Shown here in pieces: positions 26,460 through 35,805 of a DNA stretch of 64,000 nucleotides. The stretch's first letter is position 1. Each line of letters begins with the position of its first letter. The translations under genes were made by a program, and so were the position numbers. This DNA comes from Egibacteraceae bacterium (lineage in GTDB: Bacteria > Actinomycetota > Nitriliruptoria > Euzebyales > Egibacteraceae), in the NCBI GenBank assembly GCA_030447925.1, contig JAUJNX010000006.1, positions 1-64,000 of the forward strand, written 5' to 3'. Below the pieces are notes generated by a model, which saw only the letters and a program-made list of their open reading frames with translations, had not been told where the DNA came from and made no database searches.

Positions 26460-28100
26460 CTAGCGGGCCGTGCGGTACCAGCGGGGGGAGGTCGTGGGGG
26501 GCGGGTCCAGGGTGGCCCGGGCCACCAGGACCGACGGGGCCGGGTCGGCGGCGTGGGCCGCGAGGGCGGTCGCGAAGGCGTCGCCCAGCCCGTCGACGGT
26601 CTCGGCGCGGACCCCGAAGCTCGCGGCCATCGCCGCGAAGTCCGGGGTGCGCAGGTCGACCCCGAAGGGGGTCTCACCGGCCCGGCGCTGGTCGTAGCGC
26701 AGCATCCCGTAGCCGCCGTCGTCGACGACGACCGCGGTCAGCGGCACCTGCTCCTGGGCCACGGTCGCCAGCTCGCCGCAGGCGAACAGGAACCCGCCGT
26801 CGCCCGACACCGACACCACGGGGCCGGCGCCGGCCAGCGCCGCCCCGATCGCCGCCGGGAAGGCGTAGCCCAACGTCCCCCAGCCGACCGGGTACTGCAG
26901 GCCCCGCGGCCGCCGCACCTGCCCGAACCCCGCCAGCCAGTAGCCGGGGATGCACATGTCGGCGACCACGACGGCCTCCGCCGGCAGGGCCGACCCGACG
27001 CCGTCCAGGAAGGCGACCGCCTCCGGCGCCTCGTCCGCCAGCCGCGCCCGCACCGCGGCCCGCCGGCCCGCCAGGTCCTGCGCGAGCGCGTCCAGACCGC
27101 TGCGTTCCCCCACCCGCAGCGCCAGCGCCGCGACGGTGTCGTGGGCGTCGGCGGCCAGGACCACGTCGGGCCGGTACGCCTTGGCCGCGTCGACCGGGTC
27201 CACGTTCACGGCCACGAGCCGCGGCGGGGGCGGCTGCGCCCAGTTCTGCGTCGTCATCCCGTCGAAGTCGGTCCCGACCGCGATCACGAGGTCGGCCGCG
27301 TCCCACAGGTTCCCGGCCTCCGGCACGTGCGGCGGCAGGCCGACGGCGCAGGGGTGGTCCGGGGGCAGCAACCCCGCGGCGCCGTAGGTGGTGAGCACCG
27401 GGGCGGCCAGGCGCTCGGCCAGCAGCGCGACGGGCGCCTGCGCCCCGGCGCGCAGGGCGCCGCCGCCGCACCAGACCAGCACCCGGTCGGCGGCGTCGAT
27501 CAGCGCGGCGGCCCGGTCGATGTCGGCGGCGGGCGCGACCGTCGGCCGCGCGTCGTCCACTGACGCCCGCAGATGGGTGCCGCCGACGCGGGCGGCCAGG
27601 ACGTCGGTCGGGATCTCCAGGTAGACCGGCCGGGCGGGCGGGTCCAGCGCGTGCCAGGCGGCCAGCTCGACGGCCGCCCGGACCTCCGCCGGGTCGGTGA
27701 CCCGCACGGTCGCCTTGGTCACCGGGGCGAACATGGCGGCCTGGTCGGTGGTCTCGTGCAGGACGCCGCAGTACACGCCCGGCCGCCGCAGCGTGGTGGG
27801 GATGTCGGTGGCCACGACCACGATCGGCGACCCCGACGCGTAGGCCTCGCCCACCGCCGCCAGCGTGTTCGCCGCCCCCGGCCCGGTGGTGGTCAGAGCC
27901 ACCCCCACCCGCCCCGACGCCCGGGCGTAGCCGTCTGCGGCGTAGGCGGCGGTCTGCTCGTGGCGGACCCCGACCAGCCGGATCGCCGAGTCGGCGAGGG
28001 CGCGCCACGCGGGCAGGTTGTGGACCCCCGGCAGCCCGAAGGCGACGTCCACGCCCCGCGACTCCAGCCCCAGGACCAGCAGCTCGCCACCGGTCGGCAC
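26460..28100 (-). CDS. Thiamine-diphosphate enzyme of the acetolactate synthase-like family
   Basis: A 546-residue three-domain ThDP enzyme. The activating Glu is in VGVRHEQTAAYAADGYARAS and the ThDP/Mg motif is GDGGFLFACGEL...VVVDDGGYG. GLPGVHNLPAWRALADS is the usual N-terminal substrate-channel segment. It resembles acetolactate synthase, benzoylformate decarboxylase and similar 2-oxoacid enzymes. There is no small regulatory subunit nearby and no biosynthetic ilv context, so branched-chain amino acid synthesis is unlikely. It may decarboxylate a 2-oxoacid in catabolism. The GTG at 28100 gives the expected N-terminus. Confidence 0.8.
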   Translation of the reverse strand: MPTGGELLVLGLESRGVDVAFGLPGVHNLPAWRALADSAIRLVGVRHEQTAAYAADGYARASGRVGVALTTTGPGAANTLAAVGEAYASGSPIVVVATDIPTTLRRPGVYCGVLHETTDQAAMFAPVTKATVRVTDPAEVRAAVELAAWHALDPPARPVYLEIPTDVLAARVGGTHLRASVDDARPTVAPAADIDRAAALIDAADRVLVWCGGGALRAGAQAPVALLAERLAAPVLTTYGAAGLLPPDHPCAVGLPPHVPEAGNLWDAADLVIAVGTDFDGMTTQNWAQPPPPRLVAVNVDPVDAAKAYRPDVVLAADAHDTVAALALRVGERSGLDALAQDLAGRRAAVRARLADEAPEAVAFLDGVGSALPAEAVVVADMCIPGYWLAGFGQVRRPRGLQYPVGWGTLGYAFPAAIGAALAGAGPVVSVSGDGGFLFACGELATVAQEQVPLTAVVVDDGGYGMLRYDQRRAGETPFGVDLRTPDFAAMAASFGVRAETVDGLGDAFATALAAHAADPAPSVLVARATLDPPPTTSPRWYRTAR

Positions 28101-28213
28101 GCGCCCCCCTCGCTCGTCGGATCGGCGCGCCGACGCTACCGCACGGCGACGGGCGCCCAGGGACGCCCACCGCTGCTAACGTCGGCGGCCGATCCAGGGA
28201 GGTGGCGGGGGCG

Positions 28214-28402
28214 GTGGCACGCGCGCGGCGGCCGGTCTTCCTCGCCTCTCTGATCGGCGCGTGCGCCGCGCTCGTCGGCCTGGCGCTGCTCCCGCCGTAC
28301 CCGTGGCTCGCCGCCCTCGTCCTGCTGGCGCTGGGCCTATCGGCGGCGCTGCGCTCGCTGTGCGCCTCCGACGAGGCCCCCGTCGCGGAGGCCGCCGCGT
28401 GA
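28214..28402 (+). CDS. Small two-helix membrane protein
   Basis: A 62-residue protein with two hydrophobic segments (VFLASLIGACAALVGLALL and WLAALVLLALGLSAALRSL) and a short acidic tail. The GTG at 28214 is preferred over one at 28202, since AGGGAGG (28196-28202) is then at a workable distance. Its stop overlaps the GTG of the next small gene by four bases. No family is recognised. Confidence 0.5.
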   Translation: MARARRPVFLASLIGACAALVGLALLPPYPWLAALVLLALGLSAALRSLCASDEAPVAEAAA

Positions 28403-28596
28403 GCGCCTCGGACTGGCCCGACGACGACCGCTGGGACGGCGACGACCGCGACGACGTCCTCGAGCACGACCTCCCGCCGCACGGCGAGGTCAGCGAGGCA
28501 CGCCGCGACGACCGCCCGCGGCCCGCGCGCCGGCGCCGGGCGGGAGGGCCGGCGGCTTCCGACGCGGCAGCCGAGGACGTGCCGCCCCCGGGCTGA
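28399..28596 (+). CDS. Small charged hypothetical protein
   Basis: A 65-residue protein beginning with a GTG that overlaps the previous stop (GTGA). The N-terminal third is very acidic (SDWPDDDRWDGDDRDDVLEH) and the middle very basic (RPRPARRRRAGG). It is probably disordered. Support comes from tight coupling to the upstream membrane protein; no homology is recognised. Confidence 0.4.
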   Translation: MSASDWPDDDRWDGDDRDDVLEHDLPPHGEVSEARRDDRPRPARRRRAGGPAASDAAAEDVPPPG

Positions 28597-28602
28597 CCGT
28601 GG

Positions 28603-29331
28603 TCAGTCCATCGAGTCGGGCAGGTCCGCTGCCAGGGCGGCGAGCTCTGGGAGGACCTGGTCGCGCCACCCGGGACCCATCCGCTCGAAGGCCGCCCGGC
28701 CCCGGCCGTCGTCCAGGTCGAAACCCGAGTGGTCGAGGAAGACCCGCGTGCCGGCGCCCTCCGGCACCAGCCGCCAGGCGAGGGTCCAATCACCGTTGAA
28801 GGTGTAGACGAGACGCTGCTCGGGTTCGGCCTCGACGACCTCGCACGCGATGGCGCCCCACCCGGGCATCTCCAGGTGGAACCGGTGCCCGACGACCGGG
28901 GCGATGTCGCCCGGCGCCCACCAGCGGGCGAGGAGCTGCGGATCGGTCAGCGCGCGCCAGACCCTGGCGGGCGGCGCGGCGACGAACTGGTCGACCGAGA
29001 TCGTCGCGGTGGTCGTGCCGGTCATGGGGTCCTCCTCGAGGATGTCGGCGAGCGTGCGGAGCCGGTCTCGCCAGAAGCGCTCGAACGGGTGCAGCCAGTC
29101 GCCCACGACGGCGAGCGGCTCCGGGGTCAGGTGGTAGTGCCGTTGCCGACCGGCCGGCTCGTCGCGGACGAGGGCGGCGCGGCGCAGCACCTGCAGGTGC
29201 TCCGCCACCGCCGGGCGGCTCAGGGCGAACTGGGCGGCCAGGTCTCCCGCCGTCCGCGGCCCGCCGGCCAGGAGCTCCAGCAGGCGGCGGCGCACCGGGT
29301 TCGACAGGGCGAGGAAGACGTCGTCGGCCAC
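28603..29331 (-). CDS. ArsR-type regulator fused to an AHSA1/SRPBCC domain
   Basis: A 242-residue fusion. Residues 1-100 are an ArsR winged helix-turn-helix (FLALSNPVRRRLLELLAGGP, FALSRPAVAEHLQVLRRAAL) without obvious metal-binding cysteines. Residues 103-242 form an activator-of-Hsp90-like SRPBCC fold (FVAAPPARVWRALTDPQLLA, RLVYTFNGDW), a hydrophobic ligand cup. ArsR and SRPBCC genes are commonly adjacent in actinobacteria. Here AGGAGG and an ATG (29025) survive inside the frame at the domain border, so the SRPBCC part may also be made alone. It may sense a small hydrophobic molecule and repress its own promoter. The GTG start at 29331 fits the ArsR N-terminus. Confidence 0.82.
   Translation of the reverse strand: MADDVFLALSNPVRRRLLELLAGGPRTAGDLAAQFALSRPAVAEHLQVLRRAALVRDEPAGRQRHYHLTPEPLAVVGDWLHPFERFWRDRLRTLADILEEDPMTGTTTATISVDQFVAAPPARVWRALTDPQLLARWWAPGDIAPVVGHRFHLEMPGWGAIACEVVEAEPEQRLVYTFNGDWTLAWRLVPEGAGTRVFLDHSGFDLDDGRGRAAFERMGPGWRDQVLPELAALAADLPDSMD
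29025..29036 (-). promoter_or_regulatory. Internal ribosome-binding site and ATG for a free SRPBCC product
   Basis: AGGAGG (29036-29031) is followed after five bases by ATG (29025-29023), opening MTGTTTATISVDQFVAAPPA at the start of the SRPBCC domain. The ArsR part runs into it without a stop. Confidence 0.5.
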
Positions 29332-29400
29332 CCGCGGAGCTTATGTCGGGGGAACCCAACACGTCAACGATTCCCGACGCATCAGTCGTCGCCGGTCGGG

Positions 29401-30621
29401 TCAGCAGGCGCCGCGGGCGCGGAGGGCGGCGATGTCGGCGGGGGACAGGCCCAGGGCTGCCAGGACCTCGGCGGTGTGCTCGCCGAGGGCGGGCGGGGGG
29501 CGGCGGACCGGGGGGCGGACACCGTCGACGCGCAGGGGCGAGGCGACTAGGCGCACGCCGCCCGCCTCGGCGACCAGGCCGGAGGCGGTGACCTGCGGGT
29601 CGGTGAACACCTGGTCGAGGGTCTGCACCGGGGCGCAGGGCACGCCCGCCGCCTCCAGCCGGTCGCGCCAGACCGCGGCGGGGGCGGTCGCGAAGGTCGC
29701 GCCCAGGGCGGCGTCGAGGTCCCGGCGGGCGGCGACCCGGTCGGGGTTGGTGGCGAAGCGCGGCTCCGCGGCCAGGTCGGGGCGTCCGATCGCGGCGCAC
29801 AGGGCCGCGAACTGGCGGTCGTTGCCCGCACCCACGACCAGCGGCACGTCGGCGCAGTCCACCGGCCCGTACGGGGCGAGGTTGGGGTGCGCGTTGCCCA
29901 TCGGCCCCGGGACCACCCCCCCGATCAGGTGGTTGGCCGCCTGGTTCACCAGCGCGCTGATGGCGCTCTCCAGCAGCGGCACCTCCACCACGCGCCCGCG
30001 CCCGCCGCCGCGGCCCACCAGCCCGGCCAGCGCGGCGACCGCGCCGTACAGGCCGGTGACGACGTCGGCGATGGCCACCCCGACCTTCACCGGGCCGGTG
30101 GCCGGGTCGCCGGTGATGCTCATCAGCCCGCTGCGCGCCTGGACCATCACGTCGTAGCCGGGCAGGCCGCCGTCGGGCCCGGACCCGTCGGCGCCGCGGA
30201 CCGACACCCACACCGCTGCGGTCGCGTCGCGCACGTCGTCCAGCCCCAGGGCGGCGAGGTGGCGGGGCAGGAAGTTCTCGACCACGACGTCGGCGGTGCC
30301 GGCCAGCCGCCGGAGGACGGCGGCCGCGTCGGGGTCGGCCAGGTCCAGGGTCAGCGACCGGCGGTTGCGGTTGACCGACAGGAAGTACGCGGCGTCGGGC
30401 CCCGCGAACGGCGGCCCCCACCGGCGGGTGTCGTCGCCGGTCCCCGGGCGCTCGACCTTCAGCACGTCGGCGCCGAGGTCGCCCAGCACCATGGTCGCGA
30501 ACGGCCCCGCCAGCACGCGGGACAGGTCGAGCACCCGGACGCCGGCCAGGGGGCCCGACGGCGCGCGAGGGTCGTCCGGCCAGCCCGGCCCGGCCGCCAG
30601 CAGTGCCTCGACCGGGGTCAC
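29401..30621 (-). CDS. CaiB/BaiF-family (class III) CoA-transferase
   Basis: A 406-residue class III CoA-transferase that moves CoA between carboxylic acids. [20 protein letters not shown] and [20 protein letters not shown] form the N-terminal CoA-binding part. [20 protein letters not shown] holds the conserved Asp that forms the acyl-enzyme (about residue 157). Family members include formyl-CoA, succinyl-CoA:mesaconate and carnitine CoA-transferases; the neighbours do not tell which. The GTG start at 30621 fits. A four-helix membrane protein gene ends 18 bases upstream on the same strand. Confidence 0.85.
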   Translation of the reverse strand: MTPVEALLAAGPGWPDDPRAPSGPLAGVRVLDLSRVLAGPFATMVLGDLGADVLKVERPGTGDDTRRWGPPFAGPDAAYFLSVNRNRRSLTLDLADPDAAAVLRRLAGTADVVVENFLPRHLAALGLDDVRDATAAVWVSVRGADGSGPDGGLPGYDVMVQARSGLMSITGDPATGPVKVGVAIADVVTGLYGAVAALAGLVGRGGGRGRVVEVPLLESAISALVNQAANHLIGGVVPGPMGNAHPNLAPYGPVDCADVPLVVGAGNDRQFAALCAAIGRPDLAAEPRFATNPDRVAARRDLDAALGATFATAPAAVWRDRLEAAGVPCAPVQTLDQVFTDPQVTASGLVAEAGGVRLVASPLRVDGVRPPVRRPPPALGEHTAEVLAALGLSPADIAALRARGAC

Positions 30622-30639
30622 GACCGGGTCACGACCGGG

Positions 30640-31065
30640 TCACCCGCCGGTGCCGGCGCCCACCATCCAGGCGCGGGCGGTGAGCCCGAAGTTCACCAGG
30701 CCGACGACGGCGAAGACCGCGTGCGGCCCGTAGCGCCCGCGCCGGGAGAACCCGTGGCCCGCCAGCAGGACCAGGAGCGGGAAGACGACCCCGTAGAGCA
30801 GGTGGAAGGTGCCGTTGAACCAGCCGCCGCCGCTGTTGGCGCCGGGCGGCTGGCCGTCGCCCAGCAGCCACCAGCCCATCAGCACGAGGCCGACCACCAG
30901 CTGGAGCACCAGCGACACCTGCGCCAGCGACACGAAGCGCCAGAACATCGGCGTCTCGTCGTAGCGGGTGAGGGCCAGGGCGCCCGACCAGAACATGACC
31001 ACGGCCCACACGCCGATGACCAGGAACCCGAGCACGTAGCCGTGGAGGGCGACGACAGCGTCCAT
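30640..31065 (-). CDS. Four-helix integral membrane protein of unknown function
   Basis: A 141-residue protein starting at ATG 31065 ([20 protein letters not shown]). It has four hydrophobic segments, a conserved-looking HGYVLG at the start, and a loop with [14 protein letters not shown] in the middle. The histidines in helices 1 and 3 could bind haem or metal, but this is speculative. It lies upstream of, and may be co-transcribed with, the CoA-transferase, and is divergent from the ABC-F gene. No family name is assigned. Confidence 0.6.
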   Translation of the reverse strand: MDAVVALHGYVLGFLVIGVWAVVMFWSGALALTRYDETPMFWRFVSLAQVSLVLQLVVGLVLMGWWLLGDGQPPGANSGGGWFNGTFHLLYGVVFPLLVLLAGHGFSRRGRYGPHAVFAVVGLVNFGLTARAWMVGAGTGG

Positions 31066-31131
31066 CGGCCCGAGCCTACCGGCGGCCCGGCGCCGCGGAT
31101 GACACACCCGGGTCGTAGCGTTGGGGATCAG

Positions 31132-33114
31132 ATGATCACCGTCTCCGGCGTGGGGAAGTCCCACGGTGCCCGCGTGCTGTTCCGCGACGTCGCCTTCCAG
31201 GTGACGCCGGGGCGGCGCGTCGCCCTGGTCGGCCCCAACGGGGCCGGCAAGACGACCCTGCTCCACATGGTCGCCGGTGACGAGCCGCCCGACACCGGCA
31301 CCGTCAACCGCGCGAAGGGCATCAACGTCGGCTTCCTGCGCCAGGAGGTGGCGGAGACCGCGGGCCGGTCGGTGCTCGCGGAGGTGCTCGCCGCCGCCGG
31401 GCACGTGACCGACCTCGAGGTGCGCATGCGCGCGCTGGAGGCGGAGTTGTCGGACCCCGCGACCACCGAGGACCGCCAGGAGGCCGTGCTCGCCGAGTAC
31501 GGCCGCCTGGCCGACCGCTTCGAGCACCTCGGCGGCTATGGGCTGGAGGCGGAGGCGCGCCGGGTCCTGGACGGGCTGGGGTTCGCCGACGCCGACGTGG
31601 AGGGCGACGTCGGGCGGCTGTCCGGTGGCTGGATGATGCGCGTCGCGCTCGCCCGGCTGCTGCTCGCCGGGCCCGACGTCCTGCTTCTGGACGAGCCCAC
31701 CAACCACCTCGACCTGGCCAGCGTCACCTGGCTCGAGTCGTTCCTGGCCGGCTACGACGGCGCCGTCCTGCTGGTCAGCCACGACCGCGACTTTCTCAAC
31801 GCGACCTGCAACCGGATCATCGAGCTGGACGGCGGCACCGCCACCGAGTACGTCGGCGACTACGCCGCCTTCGTCGAGCAGCGCGCCATCCGCATGGAGC
31901 AGCTCGCGTCCGCCGCGGCCAACCAGCAGCGCCAGGTGGCCGAGACCGAGCGCTTCATCGAGCGCTTCCGCTACAAGGCGTCCAAGGCCCGCCAGGTCCA
32001 GAGCCGGATCAAGGCGCTGGACCGCCTCGACCGCATCGAGGCCCCCGAGGACCGGCGGCGCGCCCTGAAGTTCCGCTTCCCCGACCCGCCGCGGGCGGGG
32101 CGGGAGGTCGTCACCCTCGACGGCGTGGTCAAGCGCTACGGGCCCAAGACCGTCTACGACGGCCTCGACCTCACCCTCGAGCGCGGGCAGAAGGTCGCCC
32201 TCGTCGGCCCCAACGGGGCGGGCAAGTCGACGCTGCTGAAGCTGCTCGCGGGCGCGCTGGAGGCCGACGCGGGGGAGCGGCGCCTGGGCCACAACGTGCA
32301 GGTGGCCTACTTCGCCCAGCACCAGGTCGACGCCCTCGACCTCGACAAGACGGTGCTGCAGGAGCTGGCCGCCGCCGTCGACACCTCGACCGTCAACCCG
32401 CGGTCGATGCTGGGGTCGTTCCTGTTCTCCGGCGCCGACGTCGACAAGCGCGTCGGGGTGCTGTCCGGCGGCGAGCGCAGCCGCCTGGCGCTGGCCAAGC
32501 TGCTCGCCCACCCGGTCAACCTGCTGTGCATGGACGAGCCGACCAACCACCTGGACATCGCCAGCCGCGACGTCCTGGAGGACGCGCTGGTCGAGTACCC
32601 GGGCACCGTGGTGCTGATCACCCACGACCGCCATCTCATCCGCTCGGTGGCGACGACCATCATCGAGGTCCGCAACGGGCGGGTCGCGGTCTACGAGGGC
32701 GACTTCGAGTACTACGCCGCCAAGACCGGCGTGGACGTCGAGGCCCGTGGCGCGGCGGAGTCGCCGACCGCGGCGGCCGAACCGGCGCCGGCACCGGTCA
32801 AGGCGACCCGGGCCGGGTCCGCGGACCGCAAGCGCGCCGCCGCCGAGCAGCGCAACCGCGTGCACCGGGAGACCAAGGAGATGAAGCGCCGCCTGGCCAA
32901 GGTCGAGCGCGAGCTCGCCGAGGCCGAGGGCGAGGTCGCCGACCTCACCCGCACCCTGGCCGAGCCCACGCTCTACGACGACCCGGTCAAGGTGAAAGAG
33001 GTCGTGGCCCGCCACGACCGGGCCAAGACCCGCGCGGCGGCGGCCATGGAGCAGTGGGTGACCCTGTCGGAGCGGGTCGAGCGCGCGGAGCGCGAGGCCG
33101 GGGTCGGCGCATGA
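31132..33114 (+). CDS. ABC-F family ATPase (ribosome-associated)
   Basis: A 660-residue soluble protein with two ABC cassettes and no membrane segments. Walker A motifs are GPNGAGKTT (about 34) and GPNGAGKST (about 358). Signature and Walker B motifs are [16 protein letters not shown]...[11 protein letters not shown] and [15 protein letters not shown]...[11 protein letters not shown]. The linker between cassettes is long and Arg/Lys-rich ([20 protein letters not shown]), as expected for ABC-F proteins acting at the ribosomal E site. The last ~90 residues form a charged coiled coil like that of Uup. The stop overlaps the ATG of the ABC exporter (ATGA). A housekeeping translation factor or an antibiotic-resistance factor are both possible. 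Confidence 0.9.
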   Translation: MITVSGVGKSHGARVLFRDVAFQVTPGRRVALVGPNGAGKTTLLHMVAGDEPPDTGTVNRAKGINVGFLRQEVAETAGRSVLAEVLAAAGHVTDLEVRMRALEAELSDPATTEDRQEAVLAEYGRLADRFEHLGGYGLEAEARRVLDGLGFADADVEGDVGRLSGGWMMRVALARLLLAGPDVLLLDEPTNHLDLASVTWLESFLAGYDGAVLLVSHDRDFLNATCNRIIELDGGTATEYVGDYAAFVEQRAIRMEQLASAAANQQRQVAETERFIERFRYKASKARQVQSRIKALDRLDRIEAPEDRRRALKFRFPDPPRAGREVVTLDGVVKRYGPKTVYDGLDLTLERGQKVALVGPNGAGKSTLLKLLAGALEADAGERRLGHNVQVAYFAQHQVDALDLDKTVLQELAAAVDTSTVNPRSMLGSFLFSGADVDKRVGVLSGGERSRLALAKLLAHPVNLLCMDEPTNHLDIASRDVLEDALVEYPGTVVLITHDRHLIRSVATTIIEVRNGRVAVYEGDFEYYAAKTGVDVEARGAAESPTAAAEPAPAPVKATRAGSADRKRAAAEQRNRVHRETKEMKRRLAKVERELAEAEGEVADLTRTLAEPTLYDDPVKVKEVVARHDRAKTRAAAAMEQWVTLSERVERAEREAGVGA

Positions 33115-35027
33115 GCATGCCGGGGTGGATGGCGGGCGGGGGGTCCATGCGCCCCGGCACGGCGCTGGTCCGCCGCGGCCAGGACCTCCCCGAGGGCGGC
33201 AAGCTGCCCAAGGGCCTGATCGCCCGCGTGTGGCGCGAGTTCGCCCGCCCCTACCGCGCGCGCCTGCTGCTGCTCATCCTCGTCATCAGCGTCACGTCGG
33301 CGCTGAACGTGCTGCCCGCGCGGCTGTCCGGGCCGATCGTGGACCTGCTGGCCGACCCGCAGGCGCCCGACGCGTCGTCGCGGCTGGCGCTGCTGGTCGG
33401 GCTGCTCGTCGCCGTCGCCCTCGGCGCCTCGGCGCTGTCGCTGGTGCAGCGCTGGCTGTCGTCGTGGATCGGCGAGCGCCTCATCTACGACCTGCGCCGC
33501 GCGACGTTCGACCACATCCAGCGCATGCCGCTGGCGTTCTTCACCCGGACCCAGACCGGCGCGCTGATCAGCCGGCTCAACAACGACGTCGTCGGGGCGC
33601 AGCGCGCGCTCACCGGCACCTTCGGGACGCTGACCGCCAACGTGGTGCAGGCGGTCGTCGCGATCTGGTTCATGCTGCTGATCAGCTGGTGGGTGACCCT
33701 GCTCGCGCTGCTGATCCTGCCGATCTTCGTGCTGCTGGCCCGCAGCGTCGGCAGGCGCCTGCAGGAGCTGACCCGCCAGTCGATGGCGCGCAACGCCGAC
33801 ATGAACACGATCATGACCGAACGGCTCAACGTCGCCGGCGCGATGCTCGTGAAGCTGTTCGGCGACCCGGCGCGGGAGACCGAGGAGTTCTCCGGCGCCG
33901 CCCGCGAGGTCGCCGACATCGGCGTCCGCAGCGCCCTCATCGGGCGCGTGTTCTTCGCGCTGCTCGCGCTGGTCGGGTCCCTGGGCACGGCGGTGGTGTA
34001 CGGGCTGGGCGGGCGCGCGGTGATCGAGGGCACCATCAGCGTCGGCGACGTGGTGCAGTTCGCCGCCCTCATCACCCAGGCCTACGGGCCGCTCGCGGCG
34101 CTGACCAACGCCCCCGTCGAGGTCCTCACCGCCCTGGTCAGCTTCGAGCGGGTGTTCGAGATCCTCGACCTGGAGCCGCCGATCCGCGACCGGGAGGGCG
34201 CGGTCGACCTGGTCGACGCGCGCGGCGACGTCGCCTTCGAGGCCGTGACCTTCGCCTACCCGTCCGCCGCAGACTCGTCGCTCGCCTCACTGGAGGCGGG
34301 CTTCGGCGACGTCCTGGACGCCGAGCCCGGTCCCCCGGTCCTGCGCGACGTCAGCTTCACCGCGCCGGCCGGCTCGACCATCGCGCTGGTCGGTCCCTCC
34401 GGCGCCGGCAAGTCCACGATGCTGGCCCTCGTCCCGCGCCTCTACGACGTGACCCGGGGGGCGGTGCGCGTCGACGGGCACGACGTCCGCGACCTCACCC
34501 TGGACTCGGTCCACCGCGCCGTGGGGGTGGTCACGCAGGACCCGCACCTGTTCCACGACACCGTGCGGGCCAACCTGGTCTACGCCCGGCCCGAGGCCAC
34601 CCAGGAGCAGATCGAGGCCGCCTGCCGCGCCGCCCAGATCCACCACGTCATCGCCGCCCTGCCCGAGGGCTACGACACCGTGGTGGGGGAGCGCGGCTAC
34701 CGCCTGTCCGGCGGGGAGAAGCAGCGCCTGGCCATCGCGCGCGTCCTGCTGAAGGACCCCGCGATCGTCGTGCTGGACGAGGCGACGGCCCACCTGGACA
34801 GCGAGTCCGAGGCGCTGGTCCAGCGCGCCTTCGCCACCGCCCTGGCAGGCCGGACCTCGATGGTCATCGCCCATCGGCTGTCGACGATCGTCACTGCCGA
34901 CCAGATCCTGGTGGTCGACGGGGGCCGCGTCGTGCAGCGCGGCACCCACGCCGACCTGGTGCGGGCCGAGGGCCTGTACGCCGACCTCTACCGCACCCAG
35001 TACGCGGCGGCGGCCACCGCCGGCTGA
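33111..35027 (+). CDS. ABC exporter (fused permease and ATPase)
   Basis: A 638-residue half-transporter. Residues 55-345 are a six-helix ABC exporter membrane domain ([40 protein letters not shown]). Residues about 385-630 are the ATPase, with [14 protein letters not shown] (Walker A, about 428), [20 protein letters not shown] (signature) and [13 protein letters not shown] (Walker B). An acidic insertion of about 24 residues sits at the start of the ATPase ([20 protein letters not shown]). It probably works as a homodimer exporting a lipid, peptide or drug. The ATG overlaps the ABC-F stop by four bases, so the two are translationally coupled. Confidence 0.9.
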   Translation: MSMPGWMAGGGSMRPGTALVRRGQDLPEGGKLPKGLIARVWREFARPYRARLLLLILVISVTSALNVLPARLSGPIVDLLADPQAPDASSRLALLVGLLVAVALGASALSLVQRWLSSWIGERLIYDLRRATFDHIQRMPLAFFTRTQTGALISRLNNDVVGAQRALTGTFGTLTANVVQAVVAIWFMLLISWWVTLLALLILPIFVLLARSVGRRLQELTRQSMARNADMNTIMTERLNVAGAMLVKLFGDPARETEEFSGAAREVADIGVRSALIGRVFFALLALVGSLGTAVVYGLGGRAVIEGTISVGDVVQFAALITQAYGPLAALTNAPVEVLTALVSFERVFEILDLEPPIRDREGAVDLVDARGDVAFEAVTFAYPSAADSSLASLEAGFGDVLDAEPGPPVLRDVSFTAPAGSTIALVGPSGAGKSTMLALVPRLYDVTRGAVRVDGHDVRDLTLDSVHRAVGVVTQDPHLFHDTVRANLVYARPEATQEQIEAACRAAQIHHVIAALPEGYDTVVGERGYRLSGGEKQRLAIARVLLKDPAIVVLDEATAHLDSESEALVQRAFATALAGRTSMVIAHRLSTIVTADQILVVDGGRVVQRGTHADLVRAEGLYADLYRTQYAAAATAG

Positions 35028-35028
35028 G

Positions 35029-35610
35029 CTACCCGCCGACCACGCCGCAGCCGACCCGGCTGCCCGAGTCGCCGGTCGCCAGCGTCTCGGCGTCGGGACC
35101 GGGGGTCGCCTGCGCGCTGGACTGGTAGCGGGCGGGGATGTTGGCGAAGTTGTCCGCGCCGCTGTGGACCATGATCGCGGACCCGTCGCCCTCGAGCAGC
35201 TCCGCCACGGTGAAGGCGTCGGTGGCGAAGGCGAGCTCGGCGCGGCCGTCGCCGGTCACCAGCAGGCTGGGCAGGTCCCCGGCGTGGTCGCCGTGGCCCG
35301 CGGTGTCCGGGTTGTAGTGGCCACCGGCGGACTGGAAGCCCGGCGGCTCGCAGAGCCCGACCTGGTGCACGTGGAACCCGTGGAAGCCGGGGGTGAGGCC
35401 CTGCAGCCGCGCGACGACCCAGACCTTCCCGCCCGCCTGGGCCAGGCGCACGGTCCCCAGCTGCTCGCCGACCGGGCCGTGCACGTCGGCGCGCACGACC
35501 CGCCCGCCCCCGTCGGCCGTGGCCGTGCGCGGCGCCGCGGCCAGGAACCCCCCGACCAGGACCGCGGCCAGCACCGCCGCGGCCCCGGTGATGCGTACAC
35601 TGTGCCGCAT
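35029..35610 (-). CDS. sodC: Secreted Cu/Zn superoxide dismutase
   Basis: A 193-residue exported SodC that dismutates superoxide outside the membrane. The ATG at 35610 follows GGGGGACG and begins a signal sequence (MRHSVRITGAAAVLAAVLVG, cleaved near ATA-DGG). Copper and zinc ligands lie in GFHVHQVG, GHYNPD, HGDHAGDLP and IMVHSGADNF. The disulphide pair is probably Cys in GLCEPPG and Cys in RVGCGVVGG. The stop is one base from the stop of the convergent ABC exporter gene. Its promoter must lie in the 195 bases shared with gltB. Confidence 0.9.
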   Translation of the reverse strand: MRHSVRITGAAAVLAAVLVGGFLAAAPRTATADGGGRVVRADVHGPVGEQLGTVRLAQAGGKVWVVARLQGLTPGFHGFHVHQVGLCEPPGFQSAGGHYNPDTAGHGDHAGDLPSLLVTGDGRAELAFATDAFTVAELLEGDGSAIMVHSGADNFANIPARYQSSAQATPGPDAETLATGDSGSRVGCGVVGG

Positions 35611-35693
35611 CTCGTCCCCCTTGTGGTGTGGATGGGCCCGCCCGTACCCGATCGTTCGTGCACCTACACCCGCGGACCGGTCGGACGGCTGCT

Positions 35694-35723
35694 TTGAGGG
35701 CTCCGCAGGACGCTGCGTACACT
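35694..35723 (+). promoter_or_regulatory. Candidate sigma-70-like promoter for gltB
   Basis: TTGAGG (35694-35699) and TACACT (35718-35723) are 18 bases apart and each match the consensus at four of six places. This would place the transcript start near 35730, leaving a leader of about 75 bases with a C/T-rich stretch (35769-35784) before the gltB ATG. Confidence 0.4.
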
Positions 35724-35805
35724 GCCAGTTCGAGCGACGGCGCTCCGCGGTTCCTTTCAGCGGGCGCCGTTTTCCTTTTCCCCCAGAAGCGGGCAGGCGG
35801 TAGCG

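Noticed and set aside
28603..29331. Metal-sensing ArsR function
   Set aside because: No cysteine or histidine metal site of the ArsR/SmtB kind is visible in the helix-turn-helix part.
30619..30645. Tandem GACCGGGTCAC repeat at the start of the CoA-transferase gene
   Set aside because: Only two short units; no sign of regulation or mobility.
35592..35724. 11-base direct repeat TGCGTACACTG before gltB and inside the sodC start
   Set aside because: Short, one copy lies in coding sequence, and the second is part of the proposed gltB promoter; chance is likely.
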